Shown here piece after piece: positions 1-10,800 of a DNA stretch of 64,000 nucleotides. The notes beneath the pieces are model-generated. The model made no database searches and was not told the DNA's origin. It worked only from the letters and a program-made list of their open reading frames with translations. The stretch spans positions 1,587,001 to 1,651,000 of the forward strand of contig JASPKZ010007250.1 in the NCBI GenBank assembly GCA_030220185.1. Direction: 5' to 3'. Origin of the DNA: Diploptera punctata (Eukaryota > Arthropoda > Insecta > Blattodea > Blaberidae). How positions within the stretch are numbered: position 1 is the first letter of the stretch; the number at the start of each line of letters is the position of its first letter. The translations under genes were made by a program, and so were the position numbers.

Positions 1-152
1 TCCTGTCTTGTTTTTTGGAGGCTTCTTCTAAAATAATCAAATTCAACTGTTCTAATTTTATTCTTTTGTAATTCCGTCAAAGACCATGCTTCACTTCCAT
101 ATGACAAAATATTCTGTATTATGCTCTTATAAATTTTCATTTTAGTTTCCTT
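1..152 (-). pseudogene. Non-LTR retrotransposon (LINE) 3' fragment, gamma family
   Basis: Read on the minus strand this is the C-terminal part of a LINE polyprotein with the ILSYGSEAWSLTELQKNKIR type segment. It matches 51460-51608 of this window almost base for base, diverging after about base 152. It is cut by the window edge. Recognition rests on the internal match and the characteristic YGSEAW motif after the reverse transcriptase. Confidence 0.7.
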
Positions 153-244
153 CTTATCATTATTAAGAATGTTAAAAAAATAAAAAAAATATAAAACTGG
201 GTGGTTAAAGCACCTATTTTGTTTACTATTTGAAGCATGGTTAC

Positions 245-580
245 CATTCATTTCATAGTAATTCTTCCCTAGGGCAGTCTTTCACTGCAATCATAGCATT
301 TTCATGCTTAGCTTTCAGCTTTACTAGGGAATTATAGTAGCTTCTCGTTGCTTTCCACACTGGCAAAGGAGGAGGAGGATGATAACGATGATTGATGGCC
401 AGATGATTTTTGGGGACCGTTGGGCCTTAAGCTTCCTGACATTTGTCTTACAGTTGAGGAAAAACCCCAATAAAACCTAAAAAACCTCAGCCAGGAGTCT
501 TTCCAAACCTGGAATCGAACCCAGGTCTGCTGTGTGACAAGGCAGCACGATACCTCGAGACCACAGCGGTGGACTATGGT
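245..580 (-). repeat. tRNA-derived SINE, family S1
   Basis: Minus-strand copy of the commonest SINE here. Its tRNA-like head (CCGCTGTGGTCTCGAGGTAG, then a GGTTCGATTCC-type B box) lies at about 515-580. The body follows leftward, with the GACCGTTGGGCC block near 415 and the GGGAATTATAG block near 328. Other copies: 4415-4754, 12690-12993, 23582-23703, 33852-34170 and 35233-35415. Confidence 0.8.
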
Positions 581-1989
581 TAACCTACAGAACTACAAAT
601 ATATGCATAATAATTGTTAAATAAAGACTTAATTTCTAAATACTGTGATGCTCTGTTCGGTTGGCTTTTGAATTTCTCACACAATGGCAAGAGTCAGGTA
701 TCACCTTGTATGGTAGAAAATGATCTGTGAGCTGACGACCCACAAATTAGTGAGCCTGCATAGAAAGTTCCATTCTAGGAAAGTCGGTTCTCGAGACTTC
801 TATCGAGAAGAGTCTTGACTGGGTGTCCAGAAAGTTTCTCCTCTCACATATATATGATGTGAAGGTCGGACCAACCAGAACAGTGTATCCAAACAGCAAA
901 CTGAACTCAAGAGCTAAGAACAAAATTATGTTCTAAGTGAAACCGTCAGCTAGTACAAAGAACAGGGCAATCATATAAATTGTGACTACAGATTTTATTA
1001 GCAGACATTATTAGTGCAAAATAAGTGAACTATTGTGAAATAAATAAAGTGAATTTGGAAATTTTGTGTAAACATCTGTGAAGGTAATTTCAAGATGGTC
1101 TGACTACTTTTCATCGATGTGGTCATCAGTGACAATACTGTATAATAACTCTAATCATAAATAAGCACTTAATTTATGATAACTAGAGTCCGGATGTTAG
1201 GCACTTAAAAAATTCAAAAAAGACACTAAAAATCGTTGATATAGGCACTAAAATATTCAAAATAGGCTCTTACAAAAAATGGACTACAACATGACTTTTT
1301 ACAGTCTTACGTTAAGAATATACATATGCTATCAATACCATGCCAAGATATCAGAGATACTTTTGGAATTTGTTTTGCCTTTTTACAAAGAGCAGAAACC
1401 TCTTTGTCACTCAGCAATGTTTGCATCGAAAAGAAGCAAAGAACTTTTCTCCAAGCCTTAGAGCCGGAGCATAATACAATGGGACATAGCTTAGAGCTAT
1501 TTCACTTAACGGGAATGCATGAGGTGGAAAAATACAATATTTATCTAACGGGAGTGCATTGAGGGGAAAACCATCTACCTGCAAGGTTTTTGGGTTATTG
1601 CCACCATTACCCTAAAATATTATAAGGGAATTTATAAAAAGAACAATTGAAAACTTCTATGAAATGATTTTTGCCATGAAGTTTGTCCCATTTCAATTGA
1701 TTTCATTGAAATACTGAGTTAATTTCGAGAAAAAATTGCAAATAAGCATTTATAGGCATTATAAGCTGAAATAGGCATTTATAGGCAAAATGAACTTCAT
1801 GGAAAACAACTCTAGGGTCGTTCGTATGAACTTATATGAAGCCACTTTTACAATATCTATAATAAATAACTATAAGCATTTTTCCTAACATCCGGTCTCT
1901 AATGATAACAGTCGGTATCGAATTCCTAGCCAAAACCATAATCCATTATGTATATTAATGTTTTTATTATTCATTTCATACATCATATC
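581..1989. other. AT-rich intergenic sequence, nothing recognised
   Basis: No coding region, tRNA head or terminal repeat was recognised. Around 1198-1890 there are several short variants of a TAGGCACTTA / TATAGGCATT motif, which may be a decayed repeat. Confidence 0.5.
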
Positions 1990-2130
1990 ATATTGGAAGA
2001 GAAAAATGATTCACTCATAACGGGGCTTGAACCCGGGACTTCGGTTTTCTAGACCAAATGCTCTACCAACTGAGCTACCAAAGGTCCCAGGTTCAAGCCC
2101 TGTTATGAGCATATAATTTTTCTCTTAAAA
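1990..2130. repeat. Foldback tRNA-derived SINE, family S5
   Basis: Two tRNA-like T-arm segments face each other: TCATAACGGGGCTTGAACCC near 2016 and its near reverse complement near 2083-2103. Between them lies a minus-strand tRNA-like body (GTAGCTCAGTTGGTAGAGCA on the minus strand). The right end carries the S5 tail motif TTTTTCTCTT. A SINE in inverted-repeat form is unusual and resembles the PLE foldbacks elsewhere in the window. Confidence 0.6.
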
Positions 2131-2565
2131 TATGATGTATACCAATATTTAAGGGAAGCTATGCAAAAATACATTCATAAACACTCATTCCAATTCTACA
2201 TAGTAAAATACAGAGAGCTAAATAGAAGGCACTATTAAACATTCAGACTACTCCACATTCTACTGTCACCTGACAGGGAGTGGCCTTCGTCAAGACTAAG
2301 CATTTTGCAGAACCTGTGCTAGACTTCATTGGTGCTTTTTTTTTCTGGCCATCAATCTGCCATCTGTACCTATGTAGTTGAGTGAGTGAAACGGTCATAT
2401 GGCAACCATGCTGAATGTTTATCACCTAATTTTTAGCTCTCTGTATTTGAAGTATGGTAATTCACTCGAATATCACTCCTTTATGCCTAAACAAACTGTG
2501 ATATACTACAACCAAAAACCAAAGAAAAAATATAAGCTTAGGATGAATAACTTTTGTTAGCTTTA

Positions 2566-2567
<2 letters not shown>

Positions 2568-2654
<87 letters not shown>
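2568..2654. repeat. (AAT)n / (AT)n microsatellite
   Basis: A pure AAT trinucleotide run is followed by an AT dinucleotide run. Both strands read as meaningless poly-tyrosine or isoleucine ORFs. Confidence 0.95.
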
Positions 2655-2655
<1 letters not shown>

Positions 2656-3150
2656 CGAAAAAAGAATGCAAAATTAAAGAAAAGTTTTAGGTCCACAAGT
2701 CATAGATGAAACATTTAGACTCGGAAGTAAAAAGGAAATAAAAATATATACAGACATTCATAGTGATATTAGAAAATGAAGGTTAAAATTTTATGGCCAT
2801 ATTAAACAAATTAACTCAAATAGGCTTACAAAACAGGTAATGGAATTCTATGAAAACAGAAATAAAGCTCCTGTGGATACTATGAAGTGGATTGATGAAG
2901 TAAAAAAGGACTTAAAAACTGGCAGGAATTATTAAAGAAGATATCCCAAACAGAGATATATTTAGAATTAAGGTGAATAAGTGGCAAGTTGACCAAGAGG
3001 ACAAACCGAAGAAAAAACTGGAACAACTTGGACAGATGAGAGAAAACAAGCTCATAACAAAAGAATGAAAGAAATTTGGGCTCAAAGGAAGCGCATCTAA
3101 GTACTTTGCGCAGTCCTACATGGGCTCATCCACAATTAAAAAAAAATAAT
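2655..3150 (+). pseudogene. LINE 3' end, RRLKFYGHI family
   Basis: The plus strand encodes a degenerate LINE C-terminus: KFYGHIKQINSNRLTKQV, then MKWIDEVKKDLK, with stops afterwards. It ends in an A-rich and AAT-rich tail at 3138-3160. This is the usual post-reverse-transcriptase region of this retrotransposon group. It is 5'-truncated and cannot be functional. Confidence 0.7.
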
Positions 3151-3154
3151 AATA

Positions 3155-3449
3155 ATAATAGTCTCAATGTCTTGTGGTCAGAATTTCTGACTACAGTTCA
3201 TCAACTCCTGGATTTGATTGCCACTACCCATAGGAATGTTTCCATAAAGTGAATTATTCTTGTGGTAACCCATAAATAGAATTTATGGTTAAGTTTACGG
3301 ACTCTCCTGGTGCTTTATTACCATTTATCAGAACTATATCAGATTAATGTAACTTCACCTACCAGGTGCCTCAACCGTAGAAATGAGTTACAATTCACCA
3401 ATGCCAGGAGAGAATGCCAGAAATGTCACAAGAACCTAGTGGCATGAAC
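3155..3449 (+). repeat. tRNA-derived SINE, family S3
   Basis: A tRNA-like head (TGTGGTCAGAATTTCTGACT, then a B-box-like GGATTTGATTGCC) is followed by a body with GGACTCTCCTGG and a partner CCAGGAGAG block, and an A-rich end. A second copy of the body is at 35430-35625. Confidence 0.6.
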
Positions 3450-3502
3450 AAAAAATATATTTTTTATTTTTTATCATTTCACTCACCTCATACTTCATAA
3501 TT

Positions 3503-3554
3503 TATAGCAGACCCAGGGTTTCTTCACGTAATTCGTGACATTGTCAATGCTGCG
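3503..3554 (-). ncRNA. Hammerhead-like ribozyme, family P, left arm
   Basis: Mirror copy of the motif at 3697-3748, in the opposite arm of the same foldback. The core, stems and variant UUGACAA segment are the same, because the arms are reverse complements over this interval. Confidence 0.55.
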
Positions 3555-3696
3555 TCATGTTCACAACTGATGTCCAACGGCCTTCTATCCTGCAGACTGA
3601 CCTCCGCGCCATCTGGTGGCCGACCGGTCGGCCACCAGATGGCGCGGAGGTCAGTCTGCAGGATAGAAGGCCGTTGGACGTCAGTTGTGAACATGA

Positions 3697-3748
3697 CGCA
3701 GCATTGACAATGTCACGAATTACGTGAAGAAACCCTGGGTCTGCTATA
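3697..3748 (+). ncRNA. Hammerhead-like ribozyme, family P, right arm
   Basis: Stem I: AGCA (3700-3703) pairs with TGCT (3742-3745). The core TTGACAA is at 3704-3710. Stem II: TCACG pairs with CGTGA around AATTA. GAAA is at 3729-3732. Stem III: ACCC pairs with GGGT around one T (3732-3740). C17 is at 3741, so predicted cleavage is 3741/3742. The normal CUGANGA is UUGANAA here: C3 to U and G8 to A, which would keep the C3-G8 pair as U-A. Activity is inferred only. Confidence 0.6.
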
Positions 3749-3846
3749 AATTATGAAGTATGAGGTGAGTGAAATGATAAAAAATAAACAATATTAAAGA
3801 ACCTCATAGTGTTATTTCCTATCTACATAACTTAAAAAATATATTT

Positions 3847-4387
3847 ATTTATTTAAACTGGCAGAGTTAATCCCTTCTTTTCCACTTAATAAGTGAAAAA
3901 AAAAAAACTAAAAACAAAAAATTAATGTAATCAAGACATATAACATATTAAAGATTTATACAAATTAAACTGAAATTGCTATTATTAGAAAATTAAATCA
4001 ATTAATCTGCTAATATATCAATTACAAAAGAGAAGTAATTAAATTTTTATGTTTAAGTCTAATCAATATTCCCATATGAGACCAAAATTGACATAAAGGA
4101 GCAATATTTTCCAATAAATTACTCAGATATCCACATAGTTTAACAAATTATGAATACAATACCTTTATGCAGAATATTCCTATGCATCAGATGGGTGCCA
4201 TTTTCATTTTGCAGTTGAACAAGTATGCTATCTCCAAACACAGCCAGACCTACAAAAATGAAGTACATTATAGAAACTGCCATGATATAAAACTTTGTGA
4301 TTATTGGGGAAATGCTGCATTATAATAATTTTAAAAACTGGCAAATTACTGCTGTAGAATGTAACTAATGACCTGAGATATGTGCAC
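3847..4387. other. AT-rich intergenic sequence
   Basis: No coding or structural feature was recognised. It ends in the TA microsatellite into which the next SINE is inserted. Confidence 0.5.
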
Positions 4388-4414
4388 ATATATATATATA
4401 TATATATATATATA

Positions 4415-4754
4415 GTCCACCGCTGTGGTCTCGAGGTAGCATGCTGCCTTGTCACACAGCAGGACCAGGTTTGATCCCGGTTGGGTCAGTTTTTCTGGGT
4501 GAGGTTTTTATCAGGGGTTTTCCTCACCAGTAAGACAAATGTCAGGAAAACTTTAAGGCCTAAACGGTCCCCGAAATCATATGGCCATCATCATTATTGT
4601 CATCAACATCATCATCCTTCACCTTCACCGGTGTGGAAAGCAACGGGAAGCTACCACACCTACAATTCCTTAGTAAAGCTGCAGGCATAGCATGAAAATG
4701 CTATGATTGCAGTGAAGGACCTGCCTTCGGGCAGAATTACTATGGATGGATGGA
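4415..4754 (+). repeat. tRNA-derived SINE, family S1, nearly full length
   Basis: Starts at GTCCACCGCTGTGGTCTCGA with the tRNA-like head and B box. It runs through the GACGGTCCCCGAAATC-type body and ends in GGATGGATGG. It is flanked on both sides by (TA)n, as is the S1 copy at 33852-34170. Confidence 0.85.
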
Positions 4755-4762
4755 TATATGTG

Positions 4763-4799
<37 letters not shown>

Positions 4800-4859
4800 G
4801 GGGGGGGGAAGAGAGAGTAGTTCTTGGTGAAAAAATTATAAAAAAAGATAGAATATGAC

Positions 4860-5290
4860 ATAAAAATAGCATTCTTCTTGACATGTGAAAGTCTACATAT
4901 AAAGAACTAAGAAACATTTTTAAACCAGAGTGAAAGAACATCTCAGGAGTGTCAAGAAAGGGGAAGTAATGTACAAAAATATGCATGGTTGGAAAAACAT
5001 CTTATCGAAAGGAAGGTAAATTATTAAAGCAAATAGAAAAACTCAAAGAACTCACTGTTTGGAAAAAAATCTACATTCAAAAAATGAAAAGGAGAAATTA
5101 ATGAACATTGAAATTCTCAGGGAAAATTACGATTTCAAGGTTTTTCAGTCTACCAACAGAGGGAGCAAGAAACAGCTCTTCAAGATAACAGAATATTCAT
5201 GAAATTACTGAAAATGGAAGTGAAGCGTAAAGTTCCGAAACTAGTATTAAAAAAAGAATATGAGGTGTGTGATGAAAGTATACATAAATA
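4860..5290 (+). pseudogene. Decayed Penelope-like element, family E 3' end
   Basis: Broken reading frames on the plus strand match the C-terminal part of the PLE GIY-YIG endonuclease as at 59736-60052: the TRVKEHL..VKKGEV segment, WSEKHLIE-like and IYIQ-like segments, then FEIPGEND-like. The end carries the family E ribozyme-like motif and a TATGAGGTGTGT terminus at 5260. Frameshifts and stops exclude function. Confidence 0.65.
5203..5256 (+). ncRNA. Hammerhead-like motif, family E (relic)
   Basis: CTGAAAA at 5208-5214 (a G8 to A decay of CTGAAGA), stem II GGAA..TTCC, GAAA at 5237-5240, the self-complementary block ACTAGT (5240-5245), then A17. This copy keeps GAAA where the sister copy at 60025-60078 has CAAA. 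Confidence 0.4.
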
Positions 5291-5299
5291 AAAAAAACC

Positions 5300-6150
5300 T
5301 ATATGCATACTGTTACATAATTTGAAACCAATTTAAATAATACCTATCAATTTATTTTTCCATTACTTTATTAAAAATATTCAACTAATGTGTCTCATAG
5401 GATCATTGTCAGTTTAATGTTAATTACAATGAACCAAACATGGCAATAGCCAAGTGTCAATTCTTTTAATTCAGGTTTCAGGTAAACCACCACTTATGGA
5501 CAGATTTTGCCAATTGTTGGAGAATAATTTTGTTATTTTTATTTTAATAGTATATACTGAGTTTCATTCTGAGATATAAAAAATTGGGACTGCTACAGCA
5601 ATTTTTAAATTTTCATTTTATGTGAACTAACGTTCCAATTTTGCTGGTTAACGAACTCAGCCTTAATTTTTTAATCAAATGTTATATGCCAAGTTTGGTT
5701 TTGATAAAACAAAAATTGTGGCCATTAGAGCACTAGTGGGGGAGCAGATTGTGTGTGTGTGTGTGTATAAATTTGGTCTGGTCATTTTTTGTCTCCTGGA
5801 TAGAATCAGTGAAGAAGTGTAAATAATTGTTTAAAAATCTTTATGAAAACAACTTCAATAGCTTCATTCCTTTGGAATTCATAAAAGAAATAATAGTTGG
5901 TTAAAGATTCCTTGTGAATTGACAATTATTGTGTAAATTAATTAATTTTCTGTATTCAAAAACTGTAACAGTTTATAATACTCACTTGAATATTATTAGA
6001 TGTTTTTTAAAATTTTTATTACGTACAACATTTGTCATTAGAGGATTACCTCAAGGACAAAGTGATACAATTAATTTTTTTAAATGATGAAATACATTTT
6101 GTAAATACATTTAAAAAATCAAATTGTAAGAAATACATTTTGTAAATACA
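5300..6150. other. AT-rich intergenic sequence
   Basis: Nothing was recognised except a short (GT)n run near 5750 and a direct repeat of about 28 bp (ATACATTTTGTAAATACATT) at about 6090-6160, just before the next LINE. Confidence 0.5.
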
Positions 6151-6690
6151 TTTAAAAAATGTTTCCAATTTTAGAGAGAGTTAATGAGTTTCCTTACTTA
6201 GAATATAAACTCTCTTTTGTTGAAAATTTGGATTTACCAGAGAAAACTGTGAAATTCAACAAATCAATGGGAATCATTAATAGAGTTTTAAAACCTTCAT
6301 TAGTGCAAAAATTAACTCGTACTCGTCTTTATCAAATAATGGCTCGACCAGTCCTATGTTATGGGAGTGAAGCGTGGACTATAAGGACGAGAGATGAAAG
6401 CAGACTAACAGCCTGTGAGATGAAATTTATGTGCCGAACAGCTGGCTACACCAAATGCGATCAAAAGAGAAATGTAGAAATCCTTCAAGAACTTAATGTG
6501 TCACCAATACTGGACTACATCTCCAGATATCAGCTAAACTGGAAGGAACATATCTCAAGAATGGCTAGATCCTGGATCCCCAAGGCAATAATGAACTACT
6601 GTCCAAATGGGAAATGGTCACTTGGTCGACCTATGAAAAGATGGCACGTAACAGGCCGTAAGAGTTCTTCTAGGACTAATACCTGGCAAG
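6151..6690 (+). pseudogene. LINE 3' end, beta family
   Basis: A 5'-truncated C-terminal LINE ORF. The segments read FPYLEYKLSF, then ARPVLCYGSEAWTIRTRDES, then ACEMKFMCRTAGYTKCDQKR, then LGRPMKRWH. It ends in a GATGATGAT tail. Related copies: 26540-27660, 27912-28512, 41205-41640 and 46789-47586. Only the region after the reverse transcriptase palm is present, so it is non-autonomous. The open frame then runs on into an unrelated PLE terminus. Confidence 0.8.
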
Positions 6691-6699
6691 ATGATGATG

Positions 6700-6960
6700 A
6701 TTTAAAAAATTCAAATCGTATTTCAAGTATACATACTATAAAGTATAAATTTTGTAAAGATGAATTTGATAAAATATTTTTTTATCTCACCTCAAAGTTC
6801 AATACTGGTTTCAAATACCATTTTGCCTGCATCTTCAGTCAAACTCCGACTGCTGAAATTTTGCCATTACCACCACCTTCCAAACAGCCATCTCGTGCCG
6901 ACGGTATTACTTCCCACTGTAATATTGATTTAAAAAAATATTAGATTTGCTAGCAGCAAA
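6700..6960 (-). mobile_element. PLE terminus, family D-prime
   Basis: On the minus strand it starts with ATTACAGTGGGAAGTAATAC, as do family D foldbacks, and ends in TTTGAGGTGAGAT. It carries one hammerhead-like motif (6797-6844). No coding capacity was found. Confidence 0.6.
6797..6844 (-). ncRNA. Hammerhead-like ribozyme, family D-prime
   Basis: On the minus strand GTTTGA (6844-6839) can pair over six bases with TTGAAC (6802-6797), the longest stem I in the window. CTGAAGA is at 6838-6832 and GAAA at 6812-6809. The block ACCAGT is followed by A17 at 6803. Stem II is weak in this copy. Confidence 0.55.
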
Positions 6961-7240
6961 GTTAAATTTGTGGTGTATCTGAAAATCAGTCAGCTCCCAA
7001 TTTCAAAACCTGTATGCATGCATTACCATGGCCCCACGCATTTCATATTCTACAAAACTAACAGGCAGGCATGAGTTCTCATCATCCTCCATAATACCAA
7101 TCTCCACACGTGTGTGGCACATTGGTTGTATTTAAACCCAAAATAAAATATCACAATGTAACATTAACGACAAATAAATCAATTAAATTTTAAACAAGTG
7201 ACTACAAAATAAAATGCTTCCTATAAATATCCTTAACTCG
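6961..7240. other. Intergenic sequence, nothing recognised
   Basis: No feature could be supported in this stretch. Confidence 0.4.
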
Positions 7241-7535
7241 AGTCCAACTCAGGGTCGGATCAAGGGATAAGACTAGATAAAGGCCCTACCTCTATATAGA
7301 GGTCTCTGAATGATAAAATTGACCGACCATGCCTGATGCACCATCAAAATAAAATGTATGAGATGAGTATGGAGAGATGTGGAATGAAATTGTGACAGGG
7401 AAAACTAGAGAAAACCCCAAGAAAAACTTGCCCTAGCTCCATTCCATCCACCACAAAACCCACATGGAGTGACCGAGACTCAATCTTGCAACCCCAGCAG
7501 TGAGAGGCTTGCACCATGGAGCTACTTTAAAATAT
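7241..7535 (-). repeat. Probable tRNA-derived SINE
   Basis: The minus strand shows a tRNA-like head (GTAGCTCCATGGTGCAAGCC, then a B-box-like GGTTGCAAGATTGAGTC) near 7490-7530, followed leftward by a body ending near CTCGAGTTAAGG. It is a single copy in this window, so the family is not confirmed. Confidence 0.4.
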
Positions 7536-7544
7536 AGTTCTTAA

Positions 7545-7885
7545 ATTAGCCGAGCGGTTAAGGTAGGAAGCCTTGGCGCAAAGCTATAGGACTTGCGCTG
7601 GTTCGAGTCTCCATGGGGGAAGAAATTTTCTCATGGTATTTCAGCCAGTATGGAACCGGTGCCCACCCAGCATCGTGAGGCAATTGGGTAGCTACAATAA
7701 GTAGCAGCTCCAGGTTGAGGAACCAGCTATAACGGCTGGGGGACTCGACATGCTAACCACATGTCACCCCTACACTGGCTGTTGATCATCTACCTCTGTG
7801 ATTGACACATGTGGATGTGAAAGGGGGGCCAGCAGCCGGCTGGTAAAAGGGCAACTGCTGAAAAGTGGAAAGACCCTCAATCGGA
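7545..7885 (+). repeat. tRNA-derived SINE, family S2
   Basis: Starts TAGCCGAGCGGTTAAGG, a class II (Ser/Leu type) tRNA-like head with a long variable region, then GGTTCGAGTCTCCATGG. The body ends AAAGACCCTCAATCGG. Near-identical copies in the opposite orientation lie at 8417-8766 and 9397-9740. Confidence 0.85.
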
Positions 7886-7969
7886 AAATTAATTCAGTTA
7901 ATATAAATGCTGGGGGGGGGGGCAATGTCTCTCTCAGGACCCCCTGCAAAGTAGATAATCATCTTCATC

Positions 7970-8405
7970 CATACAAGTCACAATTTCACTGATGAATTTT
8001 GTAGTCAGTGCTTCCTTGGACGACCTACAGATATCTTCCCTGTTGGACAATAATGATGATGGCTTTGGTACTTTATCTAAACTTATTCATCGAAAATGAT
8101 TAATCCAATTATTCTGGTATTCTTACATGTACTTGATGGCTGGTCTTAAGCATAGTTCCTTCAAGACATCCTCAATGTGTTTGTAATCCCACCCTCTGTA
8201 TATCTCACGAATCTCATTTCACTAGAAGTTTTTTGCTCTCCTCTCCTCAAATTCCATGCCTCAATGTCACAGGAAAATGAAGGTCTTGCTAAAGTTTCTT
8301 ATAACCATACTTTCTAAACCAGTGAAGGTTAGTAACCTGTCGGGCAGTATTTTAGATTTGCTTTCAATTCTCACAACAAACCTCGGATGGACTGGAGGAA
8401 TAATT
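7970..8405 (-). pseudogene. Degenerate LINE 3' end
   Basis: Minus-strand frames give remnants such as SSEMRFVRYTEGG and a VGRPRKH-type end, the same region that reads MKFMRRTAGY..LGRP in better copies. Many stops. The S2 SINE at 8417-8766 lies just upstream in its 5' direction. Confidence 0.5.
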
Positions 8406-8416
8406 CTGTTGAAGAT

Positions 8417-8766
8417 TCCGATTGATTGAGGGTCTTTCCACTTTTCAGCAGTTGCCCTTTTACCAGATGGCTGCTGGCCCTTCACATCCACATGTGTCAA
8501 TCACAGAGGTAGATGATCAACAGCCAGTGTAGGGGTGACATGTGGTTAGCATGTCGAGTCCCCTAGCCGTTATAGCTGGTTCCTCAACCTGGAGCCGCTA
8601 CTTATTGTAGCTACCCAATTGCCTCACGATGCTGGGTGGGGACCGGTCCCATACTGGCCAAAATACTATGAGAAAATTTCTCCCCCCATGGAGACTCGAA
8701 CCAGCACAAGTCCCATAGCTCTGTGCCAAGGCTTCCTACCTTAACCGCTCGGCTACAGGGCGGGAC
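8417..8766 (-). repeat. SINE S2 with target-site duplication
   Basis: Minus-strand copy flanked by an 11-bp direct repeat CTGTTGAAGAT at 8406-8416 and 8767-8777. The tRNA-like head is at the right end (about 8693-8762). Confidence 0.85.
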
Positions 8767-8777
8767 CTGTTGAAGAT

Positions 8778-9250
8778 AATCATCTTAAACAATAATATAT
8801 TAAAATTCACGATTACCCCAAATATCATTAAATTGATTGGTCTTATCGTCTCACTATGATGGTTGTCCGTTTATATAAAAGTGGGTGCCGCGTAACAATG
8901 CTTGATAATGATTAGGCATAATATGAACAATTATTATAGTCGTGATAGTCGGCATCTTTGTATTTAATTATATATAACAGCTGTGGAGAAACAAAGCGAG
9001 CCGCTGCACAACCATTATAGTGAGGCTATAATAATGTTCTCCATCATTATTATAATTAATTAATCAAACCTAGTGCACGTATATTTAATCAAGTTAAACA
9101 ATAACATTTCAGATTTGGGCTGAACAGCAGTTATGGTTACCCTTGATTTTTCAGTTTATTGTTGTAAATTATACTTATTCTTCTGTATTTACTAACATTA
9201 TTTAATATTTTAAACTTTTCCAAACAATTTTTATAACATTATTTGATAAA
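8778..9250. other. AT-rich intergenic sequence
   Basis: No feature was recognised, apart from short imperfect palindromic TATAATAATT stretches near 9030-9060. Confidence 0.4.
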
Positions 9251-9257
9251 TTATTTT

Positions 9258-10160
9258 AGAAAATCAAAGTATAGAACAGGTGTCTAGTTTCAAATATTTG
9301 GGCTGTGATGTTGGCTACAATGTGGAAAGAGAGATTGACTCCAAAATAAATAAATTTCAGACGGTGTGTGGAACAATACAGAGAACATTCAAAAATCCGA
9401 TTGAGGGTCTTTCCACTTTTCAGCGGTCGCCCTTTTACCAGCCGGCTGCTGACCCTTCACATCCACATGTGTCAATCACAGAGGTAGATGATCAACAGCA
9501 AGTGTAGGGGTGACATGTGGTTAGCATGTCGAGTCCCCCAGCCGTTATAGCTGGTTCCTCAACCTGGAACCGCTACTTATTGTAGCTACCCAATTGCCTC
9601 ACGATGCTGGGTGGGCACCGGTCCCATACTGGCCGAAATGCCATGAGAAAATTTCTTCCCCCATGGAGACTCGAGCCAGCGCAAGTCCCGTAGCTCTGCG
9701 CCAAGGCTTCCTACCTTACCGCTCGGCTACGGCGCGGGACACATTCAAAAATAAAATTAGAAAAAAAAAACCAAGATAAAAATGTATAATGTTATGGTGG
9801 TTCCCACAATATTGTATGGATGTGAAACTTCGGCTCCAGTGAAAAAACAGAAGGATAGAATACAGACGGCAGAGATGAGGTTCCTAAGACAAGTAAAAGG
9901 ATGTACAAGACTTGATAGAATAACAAATGAGGATATAAGAGAAGAATTGAAAGTACAGCCTTTATTGGATAAGGTCACGAATTACAGACAGAAATGGATT
10001 GATCATATGGATGGAATGAGTAAGGAGAGATATCCATTGTTAGCAAGAAATTATCAAGCAAGAGGAACACGTGATGTTGGAAGACCTAGAAGACGTTGGG
10101 CTGATGCATTATGAAGTTGGAACGGGCAATTGCCTAATCCCTGGAGTGGTGATGATGATT
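9258..10160 (+). pseudogene. LINE 3' region split by a SINE
   Basis: The frame before the SINE reads FKYLGCDVGYNVEREIDSKI; after it the frame resumes with VVPTILYGCETSAPVKKQKD, then MRFLRQVKGCTRLDRITNED and DVGRPRRRWADAL, stop at about 10112. The two halves are consecutive parts of one LINE C-terminus. Removing 9397-9740 and one TSD copy joins them. It is 5'-truncated and lacks the catalytic reverse transcriptase motifs. Confidence 0.75.
9397..9740 (-). repeat. SINE S2 inserted in a LINE, TSD present
   Basis: Minus-strand copy with an exact 12-bp TSD ACATTCAAAAAT at 9385-9396 and 9741-9752. It is high in identity to the copies at 7545 and 8417. Confidence 0.9.
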
Positions 10161-10169
10161 ATTTGATAA

Positions 10170-10800
10170 TTTATAAGTATTTATTTAAATATGCAAATCA
10201 CAACATTATGACAGTCAGACAATATTGTGATGCTAACTGCTATTTTCTTCACAGAGTCTACGATTTTTCGATCTCTGGTTTGGGTTATCGCTGGTTGGAT
10301 CGGCATTAGGGAGTGATAAGTAAGTGTACACCGATTTTTAATAAATGTGGCAATTTTAATATTATTAATACATTTGTTTAACATAGATTTGGGGATTTAT
10401 TGCAAAGATTGGTCATTTAAATTTCAGAGCGATAATCAATATGTGGTTCGATGGTGGGTTATCGCAGGCTCTATAAACTCTGGCGCATGTGCACTGTTGT
10501 TCTATAGGACTCTGAAAATATATCAGGTAACCTAAAGTGATGTTTTCCCCAGATTTGTATTTGGGAATGTCCTGAGATCAAATCCCATTGTCAATCATTT
10601 TTTCTGGCTCCTCTTTCAGTCATCAAGACAAAAGGTTTAATTACCAGAATCAATTTTATTATATTCACCATTTCAATGTGTAAAAAAATTATTTTAGTGT
10701 AAATAACAGCCTGCAACAATTGGCAAAAAAAAAATACACAAATTATCGTAGAAACATGTGAATAATTATTTGTTAAACCGGAAATAGCTATATAGAATTG
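10170..10800. other. Intergenic, with one unit of anonymous repeat R
   Basis: The stretch 10390-10520 (GGGGATTTATTGCAAAGATT ... GCATGTGCACTG ... TCTATAGGACT) resembles repeat units at 21435-21545, 21815-21930 and 22350-22470. No coding region was recognised in the rest. Confidence 0.45.

Larger units (their letters stand above)
3463..3833. mobile_element. PLE-derived foldback element, family P
   Basis: Two arms of about 163 bp (3463-3625 and 3626-3788) are reverse complements with one mismatch seen and essentially no loop, centred on GACCGGTC. A single-copy tail (3789-3833) ends in the CCTCATAGTG type terminus. A 13-bp TSD (AAAAAATATATTT) occurs at 3450-3462 and 3834-3846. The arm sequence matches the 3' end of the coding PLE at 29600-30557, so this is a non-autonomous derivative. 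Each arm holds one hammerhead-like motif. A shorter copy is at 42995-43259. Confidence 0.85.

Noticed and set aside
2462..2671. Long poly-Tyr/Ile open frames (also 15381-15683)
   Set aside because: Translations of AT and AAT microsatellites, with no gene support.
3463..3833. CRISPR-like or bacterial inverted repeat
   Set aside because: No spaced direct repeats; the organism is clearly eukaryotic and the arms match PLE ends.
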